42,261 nt of DNA, taken from Candidatus Auribacterota bacterium (GTDB taxonomy: Bacteria > Auribacterota > JAFGBW01). The position numbers were made by a program, and so were the translations under genes. Positions 18,071 to 26,998 of this stretch are shown piece by piece; the first letter of the stretch is position 1, and every line of letters starts with the position of its first letter. The DNA is taken from the NCBI GenBank assembly GCA_016932965.1, contig JAFGBW010000138.1, positions 1 through 42,261 of the forward strand, written 5' to 3'. The notes under the pieces were generated by a model that worked only from the letters and a program-made list of their open reading frames with translations, searched no databases and was not told the origin of the DNA.

Positions 18071-21000
18071 CTATGAGATGGCTTCCTGTTGAGTCAAATG
18101 GGTTACAAGGGGAATAAATGAAGAAATATCCTCTATATCTTTGAGGTAGTCTAACCATTGAAATTCCTGATTGAATGAAATATCGTAAGGTATATTCAAC
18201 GGTTCTAGCAAGGTATTTTGAAGAGGCAGGATTTGAATCTTTAAAGGAAGGATGTGAGTATTGATATCCATTGGGTTGCTGGTATTGTCCGAACCAAAAA
18301 AAGCATAGGCATTGGGATAAAAAAGGATATGATCCGCGTCATAATAGCCCCCATGAGAATAATACAGCGATGTTTCACTGTCCCGAATCATTCCTAAAAA
18401 TCCGACGTTGTTATCATTGATTTGTTCCTTTTGAGACAGGATCTGACCATAAGGTGAATAAACATATTTAGCTGTGATCACGCCGGCAGGATTGCTGATA
18501 TTGATGACCGAACCAAAAGCGTCCGTATGATAATAACGCAATTCTTTTCCATCATAGGAAAAAAGCAACACATTTCTTTGATAGTCATAAATGTATTTGA
18601 CCAGACTTTTTCCCGTGGATGAAATCACTTCAATCAGGTTTCCATACGGATCATAAACAAAAAGCGACGTCCGGTTATCATAGATCATTGAAGCGCGGTT
18701 TCCATTGGGTAAATACTGGTAAGTGTAAATCTCGCCCTTTTTATTTTTAAAAGTTTTCAGCTGTTTGAAGGATGTCCACTCATATTCCTCGTATGAGCCT
18801 TCTGAACACAAGTATTGCAGACAATTTGAAGAATTAAATTGAAAGATTTCGCAAGCCTTGGGATGCACATTGAAAACGAGCACATCGTTAATAGTGCTGC
18901 CGGAAGTCAACATTCCTTTAAAAGAAAAACGGTTGGGGCCGGGTGTGATCGGATAATTATCAAAAGAAAATGAGGATGATTCATGCAGCATTTGCCCTAC
19001 GCCGTTGATTTCCATGAAATTAAATTTTCCCAAACTGATCTTACCCTGAACACAAATGGAATTGATCGGATTCTGTCTTGAGCTGTCCAGCATGGAAAAA
19101 TTATTATTCATAGCATCATATTCATACTGGATACTGGTATTGTTCATCTTATCCATGCCGGTGACCGTTCCAGTGTCGGTCAATTTATATTGAATAGAAT
19201 CCACAGACTGAATCGTGTATTCGGAAATATGATCATGGGAATCATATTTAAGTTGAATCACTTTACCGTCATCGCTTCCGGCCACTATTTTTCCATCCTT
19301 ATAATAAAAATTGCATTCCCGAAGTGCTACTCCGGCATTGTCTGTAATCGACAATGTAGTCAAACGACCATCTTCATCATGTCCTTCATTTTGAAAAATT
19401 CCGTTAGGAAAACAAACCTCAACGTTCTGTTCTTGTTCCTGGTACCGGAACCGCACAGGATTGGAATTCTGATATTGGACGGATTCTAATTTTCCTGTTT
19501 TGTTGTACTGATAGGAAGTTTTTGTTCCGTCACTGTATTGAATGAAATATATTTTTGAAGAATCCGGAGCATACTTGAAATGATATTTCATCACCATATT
19601 GATGTTCATATCGGTCAAGCGTCCCTGATGATCATATTCGTAAGTACGCAAATCCTTCTCGACGGCAGAACTTTTCAATAAATTACTATGCGGGACATAT
19701 TCTATTTTTCCGCAAACTCCATCGGAAGCGACAAAATCACTCATACGTCCCTCTCGATTGAAATAGACTACGGAATTCTGATCCAACCTGATCGAATAAA
19801 GCTGCCCTGATGAGCCATAAGAGTATTTTCTATTGAAAGAGCCACGGTTTGTGATGGCAACAATACGACGCAGTTCGTCCAGTTCCGCTGATAAAATCCC
19901 ACCCTGGTTAGAACGCAAATCAAGGGTACGGTTATCATAGTTTACTTTTTCAGCCTTCAATTTACGGGAAAAACAGGGCAAATCACTGGAAGAGGAAGAA
20001 AACGTTTTGAGATCGAAATACGTCCTGCCGTTGGGAAAAATCAATTCAAAAAGATCGCCTTTTTCATCATAATTCAGCTTATAGATGGAATTAAAATAAT
20101 CACGCGCCTGCATCAATTTGCTGTTTTTCCAGGAAAAATAAGACTTTTGACCTGAAGGATGCCGCACGCATGTGATCAGGCCTTTGGCATTTCTTTCCAG
20201 AGTATACTGATCATTATTTCCAACCTTGATCTGGTGAATATTTCCCTGGCTGTCACGAATAAAATCCACACTGCCTGCTTCCCTGTTTTCAGAGATGACC
20301 AGCCCGTTTTTAATGTTTTTTTCAAGAACGGGAATTCCGTTCAGAATCACTTTATTTAATATGTTCCATGTTTCATCGTAAGTGAACTGATAGAAATCCT
20401 TGCCGATTTTCTTTGAGATTAAATTACCTTTTGAATCATATTCAAAGGAAATATCAGCATCCTTATTATTGGTGAAAACCAGAATCCTGCCTTTTTCATC
20501 AAATGTGTAATCCAGCTTTTCACCGGTTTTATTGAGTGTATAGTGAAACGGATCTATGTTCTCTATCCAGAAATTATTGCCGTCCCGGTTCAATTTGATG
20601 ATGTTTTTTCCAAAAGAAATACTAAAGAAATGATTTTTCTCCGAAACGGAACACAATTTTCCCATCAGACCGTATTTCAATTCTATTTCATGGGAAGGAA
20701 AAGAAAGATGCGTGATCCGGTGAGGGAACAGAGGATGATTTCTCTGAACACTAAAAATGACCTCTTTATTATCGGAACGAATGGCAGAGAGAGCATTGTC
20801 TCCATCATACTCGAATCGATATTGACTTTCTGGATTCTGAAGAGAACTGATGCTTCCTTGTTCATTCCATTGAATCGTGATTTTTTCGTTAAAATTATTT
20901 TGAATTACAACCGGTTTCCCTTTTTCATACTCATAATACAGAGCATTTCCCATGTCGTCAAAATGCTGAACAAGCCGGTAAATTCCATTCTTCCATAACT

Positions 21001-21634
21001 CAAATTTTTTCTTTGTACAGTCAGGCCCGGTGTAAATATATGTTCGACCTTCTTTTATTAATTGACCTACTGGTTGATGAGCAGGAATCCAGATTTTCGA
21101 ATCGGATTCCTGGCAGAATTTTTCTATGAGTTGAGGACCGTTCAACAAATAGCAGATGGAATCGGATTCCAGGATCATTTCCTCTATCGTATCTAAGATG
21201 CCGTATCCAAATGAAGCCCTGCCGGGATAGAGTGTATCCACGATAACTGTACCGCTTTTATGGATGTTTCGATTTTTTGTTTTTAATGTAAAAAAAGTCA
21301 TTTCATATCTCAGCTTCGCGGAAGGAAAGCAATAATATAGCGGATTCTCCTTGATCCATTTCTGTTTTTCCTCTTTAGCTTGATAAAAGTCTCCTGCAGG
21401 GTTCATGATGAGCAAGCCGGTTTGGATTCCCTCTTGGATCTGAGGGACCAGTATTCCTTCCATCAACATTTCATTATTCAGAGACAGGTTGACTGTTTTT
21501 GGCAGATAAAAAGGCTCATTATAATAGATAAACACCATAAATAAATTCAGAGTCAGCAGCAGCAAAATCAAAAAATTGCCTTTTAAGCTGAAATGCAATA
21601 AACCGCGTTGTGGTGTAGGATCAGTCATAATCAA
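18071..21634 (-). CDS. Membrane-anchored RHS/YD-repeat protein
   Basis: An 1187-residue protein. A basic N-terminus (MIMTDPTPQRGLLHF) precedes one membrane segment (about 18-38), predicting an inside tail and an external body. From about residue 230 to 1030 it is built of YD repeats (FEYDSKGNLIS, YEYDHQGRLTD, YQYNKTGKLESV and many others), which in RHS proteins wrap into a hollow shell. The conserved C-terminal core follows (1034-1123: YYHTDAFGSVINISNPAG, VYSPYGQILS, LGMIRDSETSLYY, GGYYDADHILFY), more divergent than usual. Only 64 residues follow the core, with no recognisable toxin. The ATG overlaps the stop of the TPR gene by 4 nt, so translation is coupled. It may be a structural shell or adhesin rather than a polymorphic toxin. 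Confidence 0.9.
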   Translation of the reverse strand: MIMTDPTPQRGLLHFSLKGNFLILLLLTLNLFMVFIYYNEPFYLPKTVNLSLNNEMLMEGILVPQIQEGIQTGLLIMNPAGDFYQAKEEKQKWIKENPLYYCFPSAKLRYEMTFFTLKTKNRNIHKSGTVIVDTLYPGRASFGYGILDTIEEMILESDSICYLLNGPQLIEKFCQESDSKIWIPAHQPVGQLIKEGRTYIYTGPDCTKKKFELWKNGIYRLVQHFDDMGNALYYEYEKGKPVVIQNNFNEKITIQWNEQGSISSLQNPESQYRFEYDGDNALSAIRSDNKEVIFSVQRNHPLFPHRITHLSFPSHEIELKYGLMGKLCSVSEKNHFFSISFGKNIIKLNRDGNNFWIENIDPFHYTLNKTGEKLDYTFDEKGRILVFTNNKDADISFEYDSKGNLISKKIGKDFYQFTYDETWNILNKVILNGIPVLEKNIKNGLVISENREAGSVDFIRDSQGNIHQIKVGNNDQYTLERNAKGLITCVRHPSGQKSYFSWKNSKLMQARDYFNSIYKLNYDEKGDLFELIFPNGRTYFDLKTFSSSSSDLPCFSRKLKAEKVNYDNRTLDLRSNQGGILSAELDELRRIVAITNRGSFNRKYSYGSSGQLYSIRLDQNSVVYFNREGRMSDFVASDGVCGKIEYVPHSNLLKSSAVEKDLRTYEYDHQGRLTDMNINMVMKYHFKYAPDSSKIYFIQYSDGTKTSYQYNKTGKLESVQYQNSNPVRFRYQEQEQNVEVCFPNGIFQNEGHDEDGRLTTLSITDNAGVALRECNFYYKDGKIVAGSDDGKVIQLKYDSHDHISEYTIQSVDSIQYKLTDTGTVTGMDKMNNTSIQYEYDAMNNNFSMLDSSRQNPINSICVQGKISLGKFNFMEINGVGQMLHESSSFSFDNYPITPGPNRFSFKGMLTSGSTINDVLVFNVHPKACEIFQFNSSNCLQYLCSEGSYEEYEWTSFKQLKTFKNKKGEIYTYQYLPNGNRASMIYDNRTSLFVYDPYGNLIEVISSTGKSLVKYIYDYQRNVLLFSYDGKELRYYHTDAFGSVINISNPAGVITAKYVYSPYGQILSQKEQINDNNVGFLGMIRDSETSLYYSHGGYYDADHILFYPNAYAFFGSDNTSNPMDINTHILPLKIQILPLQNTLLEPLNIPYDISFNQEFQWLDYLKDIEDISSFIPLVTHLTQQEAIS

Positions 21635-23121
21635 ACCATATTTAAAATAATGATGTTCCCTTCCCAGCTCAATTTTAACGCCGAATAAGGAACTTTTCTC
21701 GAATCTTTTTGTGAAAACTGAAGATATGCATTATCATTATCCGCATTTTTTAACATCGCCAAAAGATCTCCTTTAAGTACCAGCAAAACCACGCCTTCCT
21801 GTTTTTGGGCAATCAAATCAGAGGCCTGAACGGACAGCATTTTCACACGAAGGCCGTAACTGTCAGAAATCTTATACACCTTATATGAAATATTAGGTAT
21901 TTTTGTTTTTTCAATCTGTTCCGCCAGACTTTTCGTGTCTACACGCAGACCTAATTTAGTGTAAGCAGCATCCAGCACTTCAAGCTGAATATTCAAGGTG
22001 ACGAAAGAAGATACGTTCAACTCGGTCTTATCCCGCTTTTTCTTTGCTTCCATTTCCCTGCTTCTGGCAATAGAAAGGGCATCCATTTTTTCTAATTCTT
22101 TCTGTCTTTCTATCACCTGATTAGCTGTGTATTTTTTGTAAAGGTAAAATAAAGATACCAGAAAAAAAACAATCAAAAATCCAAGTCCGAACTCGAGTAA
22201 ATAATAAATAGGGGCCGTCTTATAATCAATTCTTTCCAGATTATCCGGCAGGAAATAGAACACCTTCAACTGTTCAAAACGGTTTGACAATTCATTTAAA
22301 AGCGGTGAAAAATCCTCAGGCATGATCCGGATAGTCAGAGAATCAAGAAAAATGCTTTTCTGCTGAAAAGAAACGGGTGAGGAAATAAAATTCTCCCAAT
22401 CTCCTTCCAGAAAAGAAACAACAGGTAATAAGGCCGTGTCTTTATTGAAAGAAATTCTCTGCAAAGCCTTCTGAATATCCCCCTGTAAAAGGAGAGCCCC
22501 GGACTCTCTATCCTTTTCAGGAATCTCCTTTGACCATTTTTCCTTGCTTTGAATCAAGTCAGCCAAAGAAGACGTTTCGCCTGTTTTAACTCTGGTCAGA
22601 TAATAAAGAGCAGTAGGATAATTTTTTAATTTTAAAAACAGGGAAAACAGTGCCAGATAATCGCGTGATTGAATGAAATACTGGGCAGCTTCCTTATATT
22701 TTCCTTCCTTTAGAAAAAGATATGATAACAATTTTTTTTCGTTATTCTTTTTCGCCAGTTCCCTGGCTTTAGCCAGTTCTTCTCTCACAAAAAAAACATA
22801 GGCCAGATAACGGCTGTTCCCGGATCGGTTGAATTTTTCATAGGCTCCGACGTAATCGCCTGTTGCCCAGGCGTATATTCCTTCTAATTCAGGATCAGGA
22901 TTCTTCTGAATCCAATCGTAGGCCTTATCGAATTTCTTATTTTCGAGAAGCGAAATGAGATAGCCTTTTTTTTCATTGGCAATGCGAAATATTTTTTCAG
23001 AAACAGAAAAATCCTGATTCAGAATAAAATATTTTCCGCAAAGCATGGTAAAAAAATAAATGAGGGAAACGCCCAATGCTAGCGGCACGATAAAAGACAA
23101 TTTATTAAATATTCTTATCAT
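21631..23121 (-). CDS. Two-TM TPR protein with C-terminal C39-peptidase-like domain lacking catalytic residues
   Basis: A 496-residue protein with an N-terminal membrane segment (about 8-27), a helical TPR-like region (about 45-300: LEGIYAWATGDYVGAYEKF, LFLKEGKYKEAAQYFIQS), a second membrane segment (311-328), a charged helix rich in Arg, Lys and Glu (330-366), and a C-terminal domain (about 375-496). If the N-terminus is inside, the TPRs are periplasmic and the last domain cytoplasmic. That last domain reads like the C39 peptidase-like fold (helical start, central GVVLLVLKGDLLAML, final PYSALKLSWEGNIIIL), but I see no cysteine or histidine at the catalytic places. The assignment is by eye and tentative. 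It starts 3 nt after the LamG gene and overlaps the RHS gene by 4 nt, tying all three together. Confidence 0.8.
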   Translation of the reverse strand: MIRIFNKLSFIVPLALGVSLIYFFTMLCGKYFILNQDFSVSEKIFRIANEKKGYLISLLENKKFDKAYDWIQKNPDPELEGIYAWATGDYVGAYEKFNRSGNSRYLAYVFFVREELAKARELAKKNNEKKLLSYLFLKEGKYKEAAQYFIQSRDYLALFSLFLKLKNYPTALYYLTRVKTGETSSLADLIQSKEKWSKEIPEKDRESGALLLQGDIQKALQRISFNKDTALLPVVSFLEGDWENFISSPVSFQQKSIFLDSLTIRIMPEDFSPLLNELSNRFEQLKVFYFLPDNLERIDYKTAPIYYLLEFGLGFLIVFFLVSLFYLYKKYTANQVIERQKELEKMDALSIARSREMEAKKKRDKTELNVSSFVTLNIQLEVLDAAYTKLGLRVDTKSLAEQIEKTKIPNISYKVYKISDSYGLRVKMLSVQASDLIAQKQEGVVLLVLKGDLLAMLKNADNDNAYLQFSQKDSRKVPYSALKLSWEGNIIILNMV

Positions 23122-23124
23122 AAG

Positions 23125-26100
23125 TCATCTTTTCCCCGGAATTGAAGAATCACGCAATGGATTAATAAATTGAATCTTGGAATGATCTTCCCCCTCCCAT
23201 GAGTAGGTAACAGAAACAGACTGGCTTTCTAGATTGAACCGGTTTTTAAATTTACAGTAAAGAGTCTGATCGCCCCCCTCCATTTTTGTTTTAAGGGGCA
23301 CTTGATGTTTATAAGGCTCCCATTTTCCGCCTACGAATTCCGGATGATAACAGACCATGAATTCCGTGGCATTTTCGCAAAACAGAAGAACATTGAATTC
23401 AGAACCTTTGATCTTCTTCCCTTCCTGGATCATCATGACAGGATTTTGCGGAGGAGTCGGAAAATCCGTCTCCTCTTTAAAAGCATAACGGTAAAATTTC
23501 ATTTCATCCAGGATGAATTCAGTGGTAAGCCTGTTTTGCCATTTCCCAACACAAAGCGAGAAACGGGAAGGAAAAAGTTGCGGGAAAGGGATGGCTTTCA
23601 GGAGGCGATTGTTCTTCATGAAGTAAAAAGATTTGGATTCGGAATCATAAGAAATCACCACATTCTGCCAGGCTTTCTCAATAAATAGAAGTTGAGTATC
23701 GTAGACGGTATTCTTGTCGGGAACATTCAAAATCAGACGATCGCCATGCATATAGAACTGAGCTATTTCTTTCTTATCTTCCGTCATAAAAGTAAGGAAG
23801 GCCATTTTTGTTAAAGGGCTCAGATCCATCGGATATAACGAAAACTCCATACCAAAAACACGCGGCATTCTTAGTTCAATCTGAGAAAAGAAAACACTGT
23901 CATACGGCTTTATATAAAGTCCCAAACCAAGAATTCCCGGCATGGCATGATCATGATGCGATGTTTCCATGCTGAATACAACGCCGCTGTTGAATTCATC
24001 ATTCATGGACTGATAATCCGAAGTTTCAAAATCATAATGGACAAATAAATGATGTGATTTATAAAAAGGGATTTTATTGAGTTTGGATGGAAGCTTAAAG
24101 ATAGGTTTCAATTCATGATAATTCTTTAAACGCAGCTTCATTTCAGACTGCATCACCCGTTTTTGATTCAAAATTTTTTGTTCAAGTTCTTTCTGGGAAT
24201 CTGAAAGATCAGCAACAGCATGATCTTCCTCCACTGGCGATGATGGGGTCTTCTCCTGTATTCTGTCTGGTCTGTCTGGTCTGTCTGGAACAGACTTTTT
24301 TACAGGGCTTGAAAGTGTTTTTGTGTCTGTTATCATTGAACTTGAAGGCCGCATTTCTAGGTCCGTAGCAGAAGACACGTCAACTTTGAATGAAGATGCG
24401 GGAATATCGGAATCCTTCGTCTCAGTGGAAACGGTGAGCGGGGCATTGACTTCTGTTTGAAGCCGCCCTTCCTGAGTTGGTGGAACAGTCATTTTAGGTA
24501 TGGACGCTGTAGGGGTTGAACTAACGATAGATTTTGAGTCTGGAACCGAAGGCGAAACGCGCTCTGAAACTGGCTTTTTTATTTCTTCAGTAGAAGGAGA
24601 CTCCGCCAACGAAACCGGCGGTGTGACAGCTGGTTTTGCCTCCTGAACTGCCGGTTTTTCCTCTGCCTTGACAGCGACAGATGCTGGGGGAAGGGGAACT
24701 GATTCTAAACCAGGGGAAGGTTCTACGGCCTTGATTTCAGGCGGAGTGACCATGGCCACCTCAGACGGTTTTTTCTCAACTTTTAAAGATAGGGATTTCT
24801 TATAAAGTGTCTGGATTTCTTCCGGATTAAAGAAAGAAGCATAGATTCTCAAATCATCTAATGTTCCGTCAAAAAAAGCTTCTTTACCTTTGTAATCGGC
24901 TCCTACAGTTGTATCGAGATCAGCAAGACCGGCAAAATGATTTTTTGATATTTCTTCTTTTGAGAGAGTTCCATTAACATAAAGACGAACAATGTTTGTT
25001 TCATACTGATATGTCACAACGATATGCTGCCATTCCCCTAACTTCAATGAATTATCACAGTAGAAAAGCTGGTATTTCTTTCCATCCCCCAGCCCAAAAT
25101 AGATTCGGCCCTGATTTTCACCAAGAAAAAGAAGCTGCTTGAGGTTATCTGTGTCATGCCTCGCAAAGATTTTTCTCCTGTCACCGAAAGAATGGGGCTT
25201 GATCCACATACTGATCGTGACATCCTTGAGATAATCAAAATAATAAGAAGCAGGAATGATCATAGCGCCTTTGTCTCCGTTCAAATCCAGGCCTCCCTCA
25301 GAATACCCCTCGTTAAAAAGAGCAATCAGTCTGTCTTTGAAATAGGCAACATGTCCTGCATTCGAATAATCCGTTATATAAAGAGGAGAATCATAATCAA
25401 AAGGATAATAGGCTATCATTTTTTTACTGCTGGGAAACATCTCTTTTGTTGATGCTCTGGGACTTTGAAATAAAGGCTGATTTATCAATCCATATTCCTT
25501 GCTGATTTCATCCATAGTCAGTGCTTTAGCATAGACTTTTATTTCATCCAGTTTGCCTGTAAAAGTCTCGGTTTTAATCCCATAGCCTATTCTGATAGGG
25601 AAAGAAAGAGCAGGCCGGGTGATGGTGAGGGAAAAAGACGCCACTTTTTCCGTATCCTGATACAATTCGAGCTTGTTTTCATTGCGGCGATAAATAAGAG
25701 AACACAGCTGCCATGTGTTGAGTTCCATCTTTTTCATGCTCTTCACTGTCTCCCACTGTTCACCGTCTCCCATGGCTGTATAAAGATATTTATCATCCAG
25801 CCCAAATAAGAAAAACAGCTTGTTGTTGTCCGGCGAAAAACAGGATAAGAGCTTGATTTTTTCTTCAAATGAGTGGGGGTAAACCCACATCGTGACAGAA
25901 AAGTCAGATGAAAAGGTATCGGCCGGGTATTCTTCCACCGTCATCTTGTCCTTATTGGAAGAAAAAACCAGCGATCCTGATACAATTCCTTCATCCCAGC
26001 GGATACCATATCCGGAAACCGCGGCGGTGAAAGTTCCGGACACATAATTTTTGGGAACCTCCTTTGTTTTTTCATCAAGAGGAAAATACATCTTAAGACT

Positions 26101-26865
26101 GTTTTTATCCATGAAGTCCCTTTTCTGGTCCTCGGAAATACGGGCCAGATTGAATTGATAGAAATTTTGGATGTATTCAGGAGATAAGGACTCGTTCAGA
26201 ACATAACATTCGTCAATGACACCTGTTAGACAATCAGCCGCACCACCGAAGAAGAGATCCCCTGCCGGAATACCATTTATGCAAACCACCTCGCCCAGCT
26301 TTTCCCCGTCCATATAAAGAGAAACCTTCTTTTTTCCGGATTCATGCGTAAAAACGATATGATGCCATTGTTGCACAGCTAATTTTTTCTGTTTGGAAGT
26401 CTGCTGAGGAACAGGATCATTTTCATTCCTGACTTCAAGATAAAGCGATCCATCCTCTTCTTTGATATGAAGATAATACTCCTTTTGATCATTTTTTCTA
26501 ATGCTGAAAAGGGTCTGTTTTCCCAAAGAAAACGGTTTGATCCAGAAAAGCACCGAAGTACTTTCATTCGAATTCAATGTGGAAGAAAAAGGAACCATCA
26601 AGGGGCCTAAGTCAGGATTCGTTGCAATCCCCCAGCCGAATTTTCCGGTCGTAAATGAGGAATGCGTACCCCGCTTTTTCAGGTAAGCGATATTCTGAAA
26701 ACCGCTTTGATCCTGAACAACCTTCCCCTTTCCCTCCTCAAAATTATAGAAAGCGACTATGTGGTTTGAAAAAAAAGAAGAAGCATTTTCAGAATCACCA
26801 GAACAGACATTGGAGCTTAAAAAAAAGATGCTAATTCCAATAGAAAAAAATATAAATCTTTGCAT
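23125..26865 (-). CDS. Secreted protein with four LamG-like domains
   Basis: A 1246-residue exported protein. It has a signal peptide (hydrophobic 4-18, cleavage probably near NVCSGDS), then three concanavalin-like LamG jellyroll domains (about 36-240, 257-460, 483-690). A Pro/Ser/Thr/Lys-rich linker (about 695-890) follows, with a PDR-PDR-PDR repeat. A short helical region, a fourth more divergent LamG (about 940-1136) and a C-terminal Ig-like region (about 1140-1246) complete it. Each LamG shows the usual landmarks, for example WQHIVVTYQYETNIVRLYVN and GTLDDLRIYASFFNPEEIQ. Such domains bind carbohydrate or protein ligands at the cell surface. It is the first gene of a tightly packed run with the TPR/C39-like and RHS genes. 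It is divergent from the O-antigen ligase-like gene, 133 nt away. Confidence 0.9.
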   Translation of the reverse strand: MQRFIFFSIGISIFFLSSNVCSGDSENASSFFSNHIVAFYNFEEGKGKVVQDQSGFQNIAYLKKRGTHSSFTTGKFGWGIATNPDLGPLMVPFSSTLNSNESTSVLFWIKPFSLGKQTLFSIRKNDQKEYYLHIKEEDGSLYLEVRNENDPVPQQTSKQKKLAVQQWHHIVFTHESGKKKVSLYMDGEKLGEVVCINGIPAGDLFFGGAADCLTGVIDECYVLNESLSPEYIQNFYQFNLARISEDQKRDFMDKNSLKMYFPLDEKTKEVPKNYVSGTFTAAVSGYGIRWDEGIVSGSLVFSSNKDKMTVEEYPADTFSSDFSVTMWVYPHSFEEKIKLLSCFSPDNNKLFFLFGLDDKYLYTAMGDGEQWETVKSMKKMELNTWQLCSLIYRRNENKLELYQDTEKVASFSLTITRPALSFPIRIGYGIKTETFTGKLDEIKVYAKALTMDEISKEYGLINQPLFQSPRASTKEMFPSSKKMIAYYPFDYDSPLYITDYSNAGHVAYFKDRLIALFNEGYSEGGLDLNGDKGAMIIPASYYFDYLKDVTISMWIKPHSFGDRRKIFARHDTDNLKQLLFLGENQGRIYFGLGDGKKYQLFYCDNSLKLGEWQHIVVTYQYETNIVRLYVNGTLSKEEISKNHFAGLADLDTTVGADYKGKEAFFDGTLDDLRIYASFFNPEEIQTLYKKSLSLKVEKKPSEVAMVTPPEIKAVEPSPGLESVPLPPASVAVKAEEKPAVQEAKPAVTPPVSLAESPSTEEIKKPVSERVSPSVPDSKSIVSSTPTASIPKMTVPPTQEGRLQTEVNAPLTVSTETKDSDIPASSFKVDVSSATDLEMRPSSSMITDTKTLSSPVKKSVPDRPDRPDRIQEKTPSSPVEEDHAVADLSDSQKELEQKILNQKRVMQSEMKLRLKNYHELKPIFKLPSKLNKIPFYKSHHLFVHYDFETSDYQSMNDEFNSGVVFSMETSHHDHAMPGILGLGLYIKPYDSVFFSQIELRMPRVFGMEFSLYPMDLSPLTKMAFLTFMTEDKKEIAQFYMHGDRLILNVPDKNTVYDTQLLFIEKAWQNVVISYDSESKSFYFMKNNRLLKAIPFPQLFPSRFSLCVGKWQNRLTTEFILDEMKFYRYAFKEETDFPTPPQNPVMMIQEGKKIKGSEFNVLLFCENATEFMVCYHPEFVGGKWEPYKHQVPLKTKMEGGDQTLYCKFKNRFNLESQSVSVTYSWEGEDHSKIQFINPLRDSSIPGKR
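24262..24288 (+). repeat. Short tandem repeat, 3 x 9 bp
   Basis: Three exact copies of TCTGTCTGG lie in the linker region of the LamG gene and encode PDR-PDR-PDR on the minus strand. In-frame units of this size can gain or lose copies by slippage, changing linker length without frameshift. Confidence 0.85.
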
Positions 26866-26920
26866 TTACCAATACTGTAAATAAGTTTATTAACACACAA
26901 AATAATATAAAGAAAAAACC

Positions 26921-26926
26921 TATAAT
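26921..26926 (+). promoter_or_regulatory. Possible -10 element for the O-antigen ligase-like gene
   Basis: A perfect TATAAT lies 73 nt upstream of the ATG at 26999 in the divergent 133-nt spacer. No good -35 hexamer sits at 17 nt, so the call is weak. On the other strand, TTGTGT and CAGTAT spaced 17 nt could serve the LamG operon. Confidence 0.3.
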
Positions 26927-26998
26927 GTTGAATAGGCCGTGTCAACCAAAAATATCATCCCGCAATAAAAGAATTTTCCAGGACTTTAACTGACAGTC

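Noticed and set aside
17847-18158. Minus-strand frame of 103 codons across the RHS-acyl ligase junction
   Set aside because: It overlaps both neighbours out of frame and has no start signal; the 145-nt spacer is probably untranslated.
18071-21634. RHS polymorphic toxin with immunity gene
   Set aside because: The tail after the core is only 64 residues with no toxin motif, and the next gene is an acyl ligase.
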